Origin: Thalassovita taeanensis
Lineage (GTDB): Bacteria > Pseudomonadota > Alphaproteobacteria > Rhodobacterales > Rhodobacteraceae
Assembly (NCBI RefSeq): GCF_900110775.1
Contig: NZ_FOEP01000004.1
Location: 255,538 to 319,537 of the forward strand
Length of the DNA stretch: 64,000 nucleotides
Reading direction: 5' to 3'
Position 1 is the first letter of the stretch. The number at the start of each line of letters is the position of its first letter. Below, piece by piece: positions 43,901 to 52,654 of the stretch. Below the pieces are notes generated by a model. It ran no database searches and had not been told where the DNA came from. It saw nothing but the letters and a program-made list of their open reading frames with translations. The translations under genes were made by a program, and so were the position numbers.

Positions 43901-46353
43901 GCGCGGGTCAGGCGACGTTCCACCGGGCGGCCCGAGCCTTCGGCCAGGTTGACAGTGATCAACGCCTCAAGCGGGCGATCGGCATCCTCTGCCTCTGGCA
44001 GCTCCAACGGTACGCTGGCAGTCCCGTCATCATCGGTCTTACCACCGCTCAGAAAACTGGTGCGTCGGCCAAATGTCTCGTCCTGACGGCCAAAGCGGAA
44101 GCCGGGAAAGCTCTCCAGTCCACTGGCCTCTTGCAGCACCACGGTGCCTTCGATCGCAAGCCCACCGGCGGGCGGGCCAAACAGATAGCGCGCCGCAATG
44201 CTTAGCGGTGGAGTGTCGCCGGGGCGCATCGGGGCATCAGGCAGCGACAGGTCAAAATCAATCCTCTCGGGCAGGAAATCCTCGACCAGCACGGTTTGGC
44301 TTGCCAGCGGCGCGGCATCTGCATCGGCCCTGAGGTCAAGCCGCCAAGTGCCACGCGGCACGGTTTCGCCCAACAGCAAGGTGAAGACATGCCCGCCAGC
44401 GGCATCGGAAGTAGACACGTGGCGGGAATATTCCACGCCATCCGGGCGAGTCAAAATCGCCGTCACTGGTAGGCCGGAAATGGCCGCAGCCACATCGTCG
44501 CGTGCCAGAGCGGTGGCATAGATCACCTCGCCCGCGCGATATGCCCCGCGATCAGTGGTCAGGAACATGTCGATCGGCGGACTGGGCGCGCGCCCCTCCA
44601 CACCTCGGTCCGACAGATCGAACGCCGGGTCGGTCAGCGACAGGAACGCGATATCATCGTTGCCCTGCGCCACAGTGATCAGCGCAGGTGCCGCGCCCCC
44701 GGTGCCACGCGTCAGGCCTGGGGTAAAAAGCGCATGCCCCTGATCGTCGGTCAAAGCCGTGCCCAGCACCCGGTTGGCTCGCGACAGCAGTGTGGCTGTC
44801 ACGCCGGGCCGCGCACCCGCATCACCCAACCCGCGCACGAATACATGCAGACCGTCGGTGCCGTTCAGCGTCGTCACCCCCAGATCAGACAGCACAAACC
44901 ACTGCGTCGCCCCCGCATCGTCATAGGGGTCGGCCCCCGGCACCCGCGCCGTCAGCGCATAGATCCCGGCGGGCAGGTCAGAGATTGCCTCGCCCATCGG
45001 CAAGCGGGTGGTCATGTCGCGGTTCAGGGCGTTGTGCACCTCGCCCTGCCCGGTCCAGACCTGCTCGGCGATGTTGGTGGCAAAATCCTCCTGTTCCCAA
45101 TAGCTGAGCGGCCGCCCGAAATAGCTGTCCTGAATCGCGCGCAGCAAATTGCGGTCGCTGACCCGGCGCAGCACCAGATCAATCTGATTCAGGTTCACAG
45201 TTTCCACCGGCAGCGCGGCATCAGGCGATTTTGGCAAAACATAGGCCCGCCCCGGAAAGCTAACGCGGGGACTGCGGTCGCGAACATAGAGCGTCAGCGT
45301 GACGTCCTTGGCCATCGTTTCACCACTGGCGGCGGGCAGACCCTCGCGGAAGGTCACGGCATAGCGTTCGCCGTGCTCGGCCCCGTCTACACAAAGCTGA
45401 TTGCCGCTGGCCTGAACTGCCATTCCTGCGACAGGCAAACGGACATATGTGCTGTAGTCGACACCGGTTTTAGCCAAAGGTTCCGAAAATTCCGCACAAA
45501 GTCGCGGCGCCGCGCTGTCGCTTTCAACGCTATGCTCGATGATGCGGAAGCCGTATTTGCCAATTGCAGCCTCAAGTGCCGCCCCAATGTCGTTGCGCGC
45601 GGGGTGTAGGTTCAGCGCCAGACGTAACGCCGGAATCATATCGCCCCCGCGCCGGTTTGCTTCCAGCGCTTCGGCCAGCACGTGCAAGGCCGCAATCCGC
45701 TGCGCCGGGGCCTGCGCCCGCAGATATCCGTTGGTGGCGGCGCGCAAAGCCCGCTCGCGGTATTTGCGCTTATCGCTGTCACTGCCACCGATAAGCAGCG
45801 ACAGACGGGCATATTCGACCCACAGGTCGCTTTGATCTGTGTGCGAAATGGCCCCCCCCGTCCAGCGCATCGCGCTTAACCAGTCGCTGTTTTTACGACG
45901 GTCCTGCGCGGCGTCCAACAGCGCCTGAATAGAATAGTCCCCAGCCGGATGGATCCGCCCAATCTGATCCGCCTGCTCGCGCGCTCTGGACAGATCATCA
46001 GCGGACAGGAAGGACAGATCGCCCGCTCTTGCCCGCGACGTTTTCATCACCCCGGGATAGGTCGCCACTACCACCGCAGACCACGCGCCATCATAGGGCT
46101 TGCGATCACTGACCTCGCGTTTCGGAAAACAGGAGTTCGAGCGGTCGTTGAAAGTGAACGCCCTGCACTGCGAATCGGCCAGACAGGCGTTGACGCAAGA
46201 CTGATAGGTCGTATCGAACAGCGCCTGAAGATCGGCGCCGTAAAAATCGACATTGCGGGTTACGATCAACCGTTTGTCCGGCACTTCATCGGCGGCAACA
46301 GCAGGTGAGGCCAGAATAAGACCCGCTAAAATCATTGAAAGAATACGGTGCAT
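40921..46353 (-). CDS. Bacterial alpha-2-macroglobulin with N-terminal PAN-like domain
   Basis: About 1810 residues. A signal peptide (MHRILSMILAGLILASPAVA), then a PAN/Apple-like module (YQSCVNACLADSQCRAFTFN, with further Cys in SNSCFPKRE), then macroglobulin beta domains (APSPPIDMFLTTDRGAYRAG is the bait-adjacent MG segment). The thioester motif CTEQ is at residues 1368-1371 (YPYGCTEQVASQALP), followed by the alpha-helical TED domain. No lipobox Cys follows the signal peptide, unlike many YfhM proteins. Such proteins trap attacking proteases in the periplasm and guard the wall repaired by PBP1c. AGGAG lies 7 bases before the ATG at 46353; the TTG codon before it is unlikely to be the start. 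Confidence 0.95.
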   Translation of the reverse strand: MHRILSMILAGLILASPAVAADEVPDKRLIVTRNVDFYGADLQALFDTTYQSCVNACLADSQCRAFTFNDRSNSCFPKREVSDRKPYDGAWSAVVVATYPGVMKTSRARAGDLSFLSADDLSRAREQADQIGRIHPAGDYSIQALLDAAQDRRKNSDWLSAMRWTGGAISHTDQSDLWVEYARLSLLIGGSDSDKRKYRERALRAATNGYLRAQAPAQRIAALHVLAEALEANRRGGDMIPALRLALNLHPARNDIGAALEAAIGKYGFRIIEHSVESDSAAPRLCAEFSEPLAKTGVDYSTYVRLPVAGMAVQASGNQLCVDGAEHGERYAVTFREGLPAASGETMAKDVTLTLYVRDRSPRVSFPGRAYVLPKSPDAALPVETVNLNQIDLVLRRVSDRNLLRAIQDSYFGRPLSYWEQEDFATNIAEQVWTGQGEVHNALNRDMTTRLPMGEAISDLPAGIYALTARVPGADPYDDAGATQWFVLSDLGVTTLNGTDGLHVFVRGLGDAGARPGVTATLLSRANRVLGTALTDDQGHALFTPGLTRGTGGAAPALITVAQGNDDIAFLSLTDPAFDLSDRGVEGRAPSPPIDMFLTTDRGAYRAGEVIYATALARDDVAAAISGLPVTAILTRPDGVEYSRHVSTSDAAGGHVFTLLLGETVPRGTWRLDLRADADAAPLASQTVLVEDFLPERIDFDLSLPDAPMRPGDTPPLSIAARYLFGPPAGGLAIEGTVVLQEASGLESFPGFRFGRQDETFGRRTSFLSGGKTDDDGTASVPLELPEAEDADRPLEALITVNLAEGSGRPVERRLTRALAPAAPVIGIKPMFDGVVPENTQARLQVIALGPDLKPLPMRVRWTLNRVERRYQWYQQYGNWEWEPITTRKRITSAEATLGSTPLEVAAPVEWGSYELEVERLDGGYVAAATSFYAGWYAPADASATPDTLELSLDRPGYQSGDTAMVRLVPRYAGTALISVMSNRVIAMKAVAVTEGENLIPLAVTDDWGAGAYVTASVIRPMDAASGRNPARSLGLSYAKIDPGTKQLAVSFDAPAKADPRGTLRATVQVDGVADGQAAYVTVAAVDVGILNLTGFQSPDPSDHYFGQRRLGVEIRDIYGRLIDGMNGAMGAIRSGGDAGSAARLQSPPPTEELVAYFSGPLTVGPDGGAEVTFDLPAFNGTVRLMAVAWSDTGVGQAEADVLVRDPVVITASLPRFLAPGDSSRLLLEIVHATGPTGRMGLDVTAQGISLVGGNLPSDVMLTEKGTAVLSIPVTAGEVGDHSLRVALTTPDGRPLVKDLVLAVRDNDPAVSVTRRFALGAGDTFTLDRDVFAGLRPGTGSAVLSAGPLAKLNAPALLASLDRYPYGCTEQVASQALPLLYLGQVSEALGLGNRATIQARVGQAIDRILTRQANNGAFGLWRAEAGDFWLDAYVSDFLSRARAEGYAVPDLAFRLAMDNLRNRINYAPDFDTGGADVAYALMVLAREGAAAMGDLRYYSDVKGDAFDTPLAAAQLGAALASYGDPTRAEAMFSRAAHLMVPRMGEEAGLWRADYGSNLRDAAGVLSLAVEAGSAVVNREALIDRISATVRGLSTQESAWALMAARALVTDPGIAGIEVNGTVAQGPLVRLFEDQIGAAPITIRNARDSATQITLTTTGVPETPVTQGGYGYRIDRTYYTIDGAEALPQSVRVGDRLVAVLKVTPFEKGGARLMINDPLPAGFEIDNPNLLRSGDIRALDWLTPSEAEHSEFRSDRFLAAVDWRSDKPFQLAYIVRAISPGIFRHSAATVEDMYRPQYRANTNAGRMMIVE

Positions 46354-46507
46354 CAAACAGCTCCTATATCAAATGCCAAGATGGTGACACGCGGCCTGAT
46401 CGCTTGGCAAGTCTGCGCGAAACCTGCTCTGATCACGTTTTAAGCGATTTTTCATTCCCTTTGCCGATCCTGCGCTGCGACGGAATCGCGCGAATCGAGG
46501 GACAGGC

Positions 46508-48724
46508 ATGAGTCTTGCCAACAAACTGGCCGAAGAACGCCGCGCACGGCTGGCGGCCGAACGGCTGTTGGAGCTGAAACAGGCAGAGCTGTTTTCCGCC
46601 AATCAGAAACTTGGTCGGCATGCCCGCGCGTTGTCAGAGGAAATTGTTGAAACCCGCGCTCAGGTGGAAACGATCCGTGATGAAAATCAGCGGGTCAAAT
46701 CCGATCTGACCGCAGCGCATGAAAAGATAGAGATTGCTGAAAGGCGGCTGTGGCACTCGATCGAGACCATTCAAGACGGCTTTGCTTTCTTCAATGTTGA
46801 CAGTCACATGATCGCGGCGAACCGTTCGTATTTGTCGGTTTTTGACGGTCTGAACGAGGTGGAGCCGGGCGTATCCTATACCCGTATCCTTCAGCTGATG
46901 ACCGATGAGGGTATCGTCAATATCGGCGAGAAATCTGCCGATGACTGGCGTGCCCGCATGCAGAAACGCTGGCAATCCCCTTCGCCGGACCCGGTGGTGA
47001 TCCGGCTGTGGAACAATCAGTATATTAAGCTGGTCGATCAGCGCGGCCACGGCGGCGATGTGGTCAGTCTGGCACTGAACATCACCGATACGGTCCGCCA
47101 TGAAAAAGAACTGAAGAAGGCCAGCGCCAAGGCTGAAGCCGCAAATCGCGCAAAATCAGCCTTTCTTGCCAATATGAGCCACGAAATCCGCACCCCGATG
47201 AACGGTGTCGTCGGCATGGCGGATCTGTTGACGGATACGCCGTTGACCAAGGAACAGCAGCTCTACGTCGACACGATCAAGAATTCGGGCGAGGCATTGC
47301 TGGTGATCATCAACGACGTGCTGGATTATTCCAAGATCGAAGCCGAAAAGCTGGTTCTACACAACGAGCCTTTCGATCTTGAGCGCTGCATTCACGAGAT
47401 CATCATGCTGTTGCAACCCTCGGCACGGGACAAGGCAATTGATCTTCTGGTGGATTACGACCTGTTCCTGCCCACCATGTTCATCGGCGATCCCGGACGG
47501 GTTCGGCAGGTACTGACCAACCTTCTGGGCAATGCAGTCAAGTTCACATCGCAGGGGCATGTACTGGTCCGTGTTGTCGGAATGCAGCCCGAAGGCAGCA
47601 GTGCAACCCATGTGCATATTACAATTGAGGATACCGGAATTGGTATTCCGACTGAAAAGATCGACCATATTTTCGGCGAGTTCAATCAGGTCGAAGACGA
47701 GCGCAATCGCCAGTTTGAGGGCACCGGGCTGGGGCTGGCAATCTCGCAACGGCTGATCAAACTGATGGGGGGCAAGATCTGGGTCGATTCCGAAGAAGGC
47801 GTAGGGTCCAGTTTTGGCTTCCGGGTCACCCTGCCCGCCGCCGAAAGTATCCCGGATACGGCACCGATCCTGTCGGGTCGTTTGCGACGTGCACTTGTGG
47901 TGGATGATCTTTCCGTGAACCGGGCTATTCTGGAAAAGCAGCTAGAGGTCCTGGGGATCGAGAGTGTCAGTTGCCCCGGAGGGCCCGAAGCACTTGCGGC
48001 GCTGGACGGCTCTTTTGACGTGGTCCTGACCGATCACAATATGCCAGGCATGGATGGGTTGGAGCTCGCGCTTGAAATCCGTAAAGCGGGGCAGGATGTG
48101 CCGATCCTGCTGTTCAGCTCCAATTCGTCGTACGCAGAAACAGATGCCGCGCGCTCAGCCGTGCAGGCGATCTTGCAAAAACCCACCCCCCGGCGCGAGT
48201 TGTTCGCCCGTCTGCAATCGCTGGGCGCAGATATCGTGGCCCCGGATCCCACCGATGGGATCCCTCCCGTCGCGCCCCCGCCCCCGGTGCTAAGGCCGAT
48301 GCGCGTTCTTGCGGCCGAGGACAACAAGACCAACCGACTGGTGTTTCAGAAAATGGTCAAACATCTGGATATCGACCTGCGATTTGCCGAAAACGGATTG
48401 GAGGCCGTCGAGCAGTTCCGGAATTTCCGACCAGACTTAGTTTTCATGGACATTTCCATGCCCAAAATGGATGGCAAGGAAGCGACCTCAAATATCCGCA
48501 AGCTCGAACAGCCCAGCGGGCAGCGCACGCCAGTGGTAGCCATGACTGCCCACGCGATGGAGGGCGACGGCGAAGGCATTCTGGCGGCGGGGCTGGATGA
48601 ATATTTGACAAAACCTTTGCGAAAGGAGGCGATCACAGAAAAAATTCTGGAAAATTGCCCGCGAAATGCACGCCCGCCTTTGCCGCAAGAGCCAGATGCT
48701 CAGGCGGCGTCTGCCGCCAGTTGA
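46508..48724 (+). CDS. Soluble hybrid histidine kinase with two receiver domains
   Basis: 738 residues with no membrane segment. Residues 1-80 are a coiled coil (LAEERRARLAAERLLELKQA). A PAS-like domain spans about 80-200 (IETIQDGFAFFNVDSHMIAA). HisKA follows with phospho-acceptor His225 (FLANMSHEIRTPMNGVVGMA). The HATPase_c domain carries DTGIGIPTEKIDHIF and GTGLGLAISQRLI. Two receiver domains follow, with Asp509 (VVLTDHNMPGMDG) and Asp648 (FMDISMPKMDG); the second has the better-preserved Thr and Lys (AMTAHA, LTKPL). The signal is presumably cytoplasmic. Its 3' end overlaps convergent yaaA by 25 bp. No output partner is adjacent. Confidence 0.93.
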   Translation: MSLANKLAEERRARLAAERLLELKQAELFSANQKLGRHARALSEEIVETRAQVETIRDENQRVKSDLTAAHEKIEIAERRLWHSIETIQDGFAFFNVDSHMIAANRSYLSVFDGLNEVEPGVSYTRILQLMTDEGIVNIGEKSADDWRARMQKRWQSPSPDPVVIRLWNNQYIKLVDQRGHGGDVVSLALNITDTVRHEKELKKASAKAEAANRAKSAFLANMSHEIRTPMNGVVGMADLLTDTPLTKEQQLYVDTIKNSGEALLVIINDVLDYSKIEAEKLVLHNEPFDLERCIHEIIMLLQPSARDKAIDLLVDYDLFLPTMFIGDPGRVRQVLTNLLGNAVKFTSQGHVLVRVVGMQPEGSSATHVHITIEDTGIGIPTEKIDHIFGEFNQVEDERNRQFEGTGLGLAISQRLIKLMGGKIWVDSEEGVGSSFGFRVTLPAAESIPDTAPILSGRLRRALVVDDLSVNRAILEKQLEVLGIESVSCPGGPEALAALDGSFDVVLTDHNMPGMDGLELALEIRKAGQDVPILLFSSNSSYAETDAARSAVQAILQKPTPRRELFARLQSLGADIVAPDPTDGIPPVAPPPPVLRPMRVLAAEDNKTNRLVFQKMVKHLDIDLRFAENGLEAVEQFRNFRPDLVFMDISMPKMDGKEATSNIRKLEQPSGQRTPVVAMTAHAMEGDGEGILAAGLDEYLTKPLRKEAITEKILENCPRNARPPLPQEPDAQAASAAS

Positions 48725-49476
48725 GCCTTGCGAACAAAGACCCATTTGTCACCATCGGACAGGGCCGAACTGAAACCATATCCACCCGCGTCGAAATCGC
48801 GAATACTGTCAGGGTCGGTGAGGCGATGCTGAATGATGAACCGCGCCATGGCGCCCCGTGCACGCTTGGCATAGAAGCTGACAATCTTTGGCACACCGGC
48901 CTTTTCTTCCATGAAGACCGGCGTAATCACGCGTGACCGGAGTACAGAAAGATCAACAGCACTGAAATACTCGTGGCTGGCGCAGTTGATCAGCACATCC
49001 GTATCAACCGCAGTGGCATCCGCGTTCAGCGCCTGCGCGATATCACCGCCCCAATACTCATACAGCGATTTGCCGCGTGGGGTTTTCAGGCGGCTGCCCA
49101 TTTCCAACCGGTAAGGCTCGATTTCGTCCAGTGGGCGGAGCAAACCGTAAAGTCCGGACAAGATGCGCAAGTGATCTTGCGCCCAGCTCATCTCCTCTGA
49201 ATCAAGCGAAGCAGCTTCCAATCCCTGATATGTATCACCGGCAAAGGCCAGCGCGGCGGGTTTGGTCTGCATCGTGCCAAAATCCCGAAACCGATCCACA
49301 TTCAACCGGGCCAGATTTTCGCTGATCCCCATCAGTTTGCACAGCTGATCCACAGACAGATCGCGAGCGACAGTGGCCAATTCCACAGCGCGCGCGGCGA
49401 ATGCGGGTTGGGTCGGGACGATGCCCTCAGTCGGCGTCATGTCCAGCTTTTTGGCCGGGGAAACCACGATCAACAT
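48700..49476 (-). CDS. yaaA: Peroxide stress protein YaaA
   Basis: About 258 residues of the YaaA/DUF328 family, starting MLIVVSPAKKLDMTP. YaaA lowers free iron and DNA damage during hydrogen-peroxide stress in E. coli and binds DNA. Family segments are FAGDTYQGLEAASL, LRILSGLYGLLRPLD and EPYRLEMGSRLKTPRGKSLY; the C-terminus reads IRDFDAGGYGFSSALSDGDK. The ORF extends to 49500, but the family begins at the ATG 49476. Its last 25 bp overlap the end of the hybrid kinase gene on the other strand. It lies just after recQ in the same direction, a small stress/repair pair. Confidence 0.93.
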   Translation of the reverse strand: MLIVVSPAKKLDMTPTEGIVPTQPAFAARAVELATVARDLSVDQLCKLMGISENLARLNVDRFRDFGTMQTKPAALAFAGDTYQGLEAASLDSEEMSWAQDHLRILSGLYGLLRPLDEIEPYRLEMGSRLKTPRGKSLYEYWGGDIAQALNADATAVDTDVLINCASHEYFSAVDLSVLRSRVITPVFMEEKAGVPKIVSFYAKRARGAMARFIIQHRLTDPDSIRDFDAGGYGFSSALSDGDKWVFVRKAQLAADAA

Positions 49477-49506
49477 ATTAAACTCCTTCTGCGCATTCAA
49501 ACGACC

Positions 49507-51558
49507 CTAGCCAGCCTCGCGCAATACGTCCAGAAACGCGGCGGCAAACCTGTCGGCGCGTCGCTCGCCCAAAACCCGCGCCATCGCGCCCGCATCACCC
49601 GGCTTCATCTGGGCAACTTTCGCCAGAAGCGACGCCGAGCAACTAAGCGGTTTATCCAATCCGTCCGCGCCGCGCGTCAGATCTGCCTGCACTTCCAGCA
49701 GCCGGTCATACAGAACCGCCGCGTCACGCCCGGCGATCTTGCGGCGTGACGGGTGCATTTCTTCGGCGGCACCATTGATCACCGCTAGAAAATCATCACC
49801 ATACCGCTCCAGCTTTTTTGCCCCCACACCGCTGATCCGCGCCATCTGATCCAGATCGGCGGGGCGGCTCTCGGCCATCTCGATCAGGGTGCGGTCGGTG
49901 AAAATGATATAGGCAGGCACATTCGCCGCCTCGGCCAGCGCCCGACGTTTGGCCTTGAGCGCAGACAGCAGTGGCGCGTTTTCCTCTGCCACCAGAGTTT
50001 TTACCGCCGGTCGACGCGGCGCATTGCGGATTGTGTCCATGCGCAGGCTGATCTCGACCTCGCCGCGCAGAATCGGCAGAGCGGCATCCGTCATGCGCAG
50101 CGCGCCGTGGCGTTCGGGATCGGGGCGGATAAGGTCATGCCCCATCATCTGCCGGAAAATCGCCTGCCACTGACGCTTGTCATAGGCGCGTCCAACGCCG
50201 TATGTCGGCAAGCTGTCATGCCCCCGCTGGCGGATTTTATCAGTCTCGTTGCCGGTCACGATATCAATCAGATGCCCAGCGCCAAACCATTCCTCTGTCC
50301 GCAAGATCGCCGACAGGGCCATACGCACGGGTTGCGTGCCATCGAACACCTCGGGCGGGGTATCGCATAGGTCACAATTGCCACAAGTGACCTGCGTTTC
50401 GCCAAAATAACGCAGCAGAGTTTCGCGGCGGCATTTCAACGCCTCGGCCAAGCCCAACAGGGCATTCAGCCGCGCGTGATCTGCGACACGGCGTTCAGGC
50501 GGAGCAAGCCCTTCGTCGATCTGACTGCGACGCAGGCGGATGTCGTCGGGGCCGAACAGCGTCAGCGTTTCCGCCGGGGCGCCATCCCGCCCGGCGCGAC
50601 CAACCTCTTGATAATAAGCCTCAATCGACTTTGGCAGATCGGCGTGCGCGACCCAGCGGATATCGGGTTTGTCCACCCCCATACCAAAGGCCACCGTCGC
50701 CACCACAATCAGCCCGTCCTCTTGTTGAAACCGGGTTTCGGCGGCGCGGCGCGCATCGGCCTCCATCCCGCCATGGTAATGACAGGCGGAATGGCCCGCC
50801 TCTTGCAGTGCCTGCGCCAGGCTTTCGGTCTTGGCGCGGGTGCCGCAATATACGATGCCGGATTGCCCTTTGCGCGCCGCGGCAAAATCCAGAATCTGAC
50901 GGCGCGGCGAGTCTTTGGCGGCAAAGGCAAGGTGGATATTGGGCCGGTCAAACCCGCGCAAGAAGGTTTGTGGCGCGGCACCATCAAACAGCCGTTGCAC
51001 GATCTCGACCTGCGTTTCGGCGTCCGCCGTTGCAGTGAATGCCGCCAGCGGCACATCCAGCGCGCGCCGCAATTCGCCGATGCGCAAATAATCAGGCCGG
51101 AAATCATGACCCCATTGGCTGACGCAATGCGCCTCGTCCACAGCGATCAGGCTGACATTGATCCGGTGCAGCATCGCCATGGAAGAGCCCGCAGCCAACC
51201 GTTCTGGCGCGATATACAGCAGCTTCAGCCGCTCTTCCTCCAGCGCAAGCCAGACCGCATCGGTTTCCTCTTGCGTATTACCGCTGGTCAGCGCGCCTGC
51301 CTCGACCCCGGCCTCGCGCAGGGCACGCACCTGATCCCGCATCAGCGCAATCAGCGGCGAAATCACCACTGTCACGCCTTGGCGCATCAGCGCCGGCAAC
51401 TGAAAACACAAGGATTTGCCACCACCCGTGGGCATGATGGCCAGCACATTTTGCCCCTGCGCCACGGCCTGCACGACCTCTTGCTGCCCCGGACGGAAGC
51501 CGTCAAAGCCGAAAATGTCCTTCAGAAGAGTGTCGGCGCCGGACAAGTGATCGGGCAT
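49507..51558 (-). CDS. recQ: ATP-dependent DNA helicase RecQ
   Basis: A 683-residue superfamily 2 3'-5' helicase in recombination and fork repair. Motifs: FRPGQQEVVQAVAQG (Q motif), MPTGGGKSLCFQLPAL (Walker A), AVDEAHCVSQWGHDFRPDYL (DEAH plus aromatic loop), YYQEVGRAGRDGAPAE (motif VI), a zinc site with CRRETLLRYFGE and TCGNCDLC, an RQC winged helix and a C-terminal HRDC domain (MARISGVGAKKLERYGDDF). Length and order are those of bacterial RecQ. Its start ATG is 51558. It lies immediately upstream of yaaA. Confidence 0.97.
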   Translation of the reverse strand: MPDHLSGADTLLKDIFGFDGFRPGQQEVVQAVAQGQNVLAIMPTGGGKSLCFQLPALMRQGVTVVISPLIALMRDQVRALREAGVEAGALTSGNTQEETDAVWLALEEERLKLLYIAPERLAAGSSMAMLHRINVSLIAVDEAHCVSQWGHDFRPDYLRIGELRRALDVPLAAFTATADAETQVEIVQRLFDGAAPQTFLRGFDRPNIHLAFAAKDSPRRQILDFAAARKGQSGIVYCGTRAKTESLAQALQEAGHSACHYHGGMEADARRAAETRFQQEDGLIVVATVAFGMGVDKPDIRWVAHADLPKSIEAYYQEVGRAGRDGAPAETLTLFGPDDIRLRRSQIDEGLAPPERRVADHARLNALLGLAEALKCRRETLLRYFGETQVTCGNCDLCDTPPEVFDGTQPVRMALSAILRTEEWFGAGHLIDIVTGNETDKIRQRGHDSLPTYGVGRAYDKRQWQAIFRQMMGHDLIRPDPERHGALRMTDAALPILRGEVEISLRMDTIRNAPRRPAVKTLVAEENAPLLSALKAKRRALAEAANVPAYIIFTDRTLIEMAESRPADLDQMARISGVGAKKLERYGDDFLAVINGAAEEMHPSRRKIAGRDAAVLYDRLLEVQADLTRGADGLDKPLSCSASLLAKVAQMKPGDAGAMARVLGERRADRFAAAFLDVLREAG

Positions 51559-51633
51559 ATGATCCTGTAAATCTGTCTATATCTGCTGTTACAGGAGTTT
51601 TCACACACAAGGCTTAGCGCGGCAAGGCCCGGA

Positions 51634-51921
51634 TCAGTAGAAAGCCGCCACATTGTTGATCAGGATCATCCGCAAGGCTGCAATCCCGATGATCACCACC
51701 AGCGGCGCGAGGTCGATCCCCGACATCGGCGGCAAGATGCGCCGGATCGGGCCATAGATCGGCTCCAACACCCGGTTCAGCATATACCAGATCTGCGAGA
51801 CAAGTTGCTGACGCAGGTTCAGCACCTGAAAATTGATCAGCCAGCTCATGATTACGTGGGCCAAAATGAAATACCAAATTACATCCAGCACCAACATCAG
51901 GATCTGAAACAGTGACATCAT
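51634..51921 (-). CDS. YggT-family membrane protein
   Basis: A 95-residue protein with two hydrophobic hairpins (MMSLFQILMLVLDVIWYFIL, then LAPLVVIIGIAALRMILI) typical of YggT. The central signature is LNRVLEPIYGPIRRILPPM, matching the family NRLxEPxLxPIRRxLP pattern. Members assist envelope or division-site functions and osmotic tolerance. The larger frame upstream (to 52425) is antisense to the thioesterase gene and not real. The start is at the first of two adjacent Met codons, with AAAGG upstream. Its neighbours on the minus strand are recQ and yaaA. Confidence 0.9.
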   Translation of the reverse strand: MMSLFQILMLVLDVIWYFILAHVIMSWLINFQVLNLRQQLVSQIWYMLNRVLEPIYGPIRRILPPMSGIDLAPLVVIIGIAALRMILINNVAAFY

Positions 51922-52050
51922 GTGTAGCGACCTTTTTCCTTCAAACGCCCAACAGGTAAGCGCGCGGAACCGAAACCGCAAGCTTTGACGCACCGTTTGC
52001 GTTGACCGGCGTCGCGGGCTTGGCACATCTGACCGAAAAAGGAGGCCGCC

Positions 52051-52587
52051 ATGTATCCGATCCTGCGCCTGACCAAGGAATTCATCAAGTTTCGCAATGC
52101 GCCCGCGCTGCCACTGAACGGCACCCACGTGTCCCAGCACATGTGCCTGCCGTGGGACATCGATATATGGATGGAACTGAACAATGGCCGCACCCTGACC
52201 CTGTTTGATTTGGGGCGCTCGGTTCTGGCACAGCGGTCCGGGCTGCTGCATGCGCTGCGCCAGCAAAAATGGGGCATGACGATGGCCGGGGCCTGCGTGC
52301 GCTATCGCCGCCGGATTCGCATGTTCGAGGTGATCGAAATGCGATCCCGTGCCGTGTGCTGGGACGAGCGGTTCATCTATCTGGAACAATCCATGTGGAA
52401 GAAGAACGGTGAATGCGCCAACCACATCGTTTATCGCACGGCGTTGACAGACGGCGCGGGAATCGTGGCACCCGAGCGTGTGCTGGCGGCCATCGGGCAG
52501 GGCATCCCCTCTCCGGCCATTCCCGATTGGATCGCGGCTTGGATCCGATCAGAAGATATCCGGCCATGGCCCCCCATGCAGGATTGA
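52051..52587 (+). CDS. Acyl-CoA thioesterase-like (hot-dog) protein
   Basis: A 178-residue single hot-dog-fold protein resembling the THEM6/4HBT-type thioesterases. Recognisable segments are CLPWDIDIWMELNNGRTLTL (the hot-dog helix with the acidic residue), RRRIRMFEVIEMRSRAVCWD and FIYLEQSMWKKNGECANHIV. These hydrolyse acyl-CoA thioesters; the substrate is not deducible. A perfect AAAGGAGG lies before the ATG. Next is an MFS gene 67 bp on in the same direction. Confidence 0.8.
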   Translation: MYPILRLTKEFIKFRNAPALPLNGTHVSQHMCLPWDIDIWMELNNGRTLTLFDLGRSVLAQRSGLLHALRQQKWGMTMAGACVRYRRRIRMFEVIEMRSRAVCWDERFIYLEQSMWKKNGECANHIVYRTALTDGAGIVAPERVLAAIGQGIPSPAIPDWIAAWIRSEDIRPWPPMQD

Positions 52588-52654
52588 CTTGCCAGCGTTA
52601 CAATTTGCCTATCTTATCCGCGCAGTTGGGGTTTTAGCACGATTGGGGGCAGCT

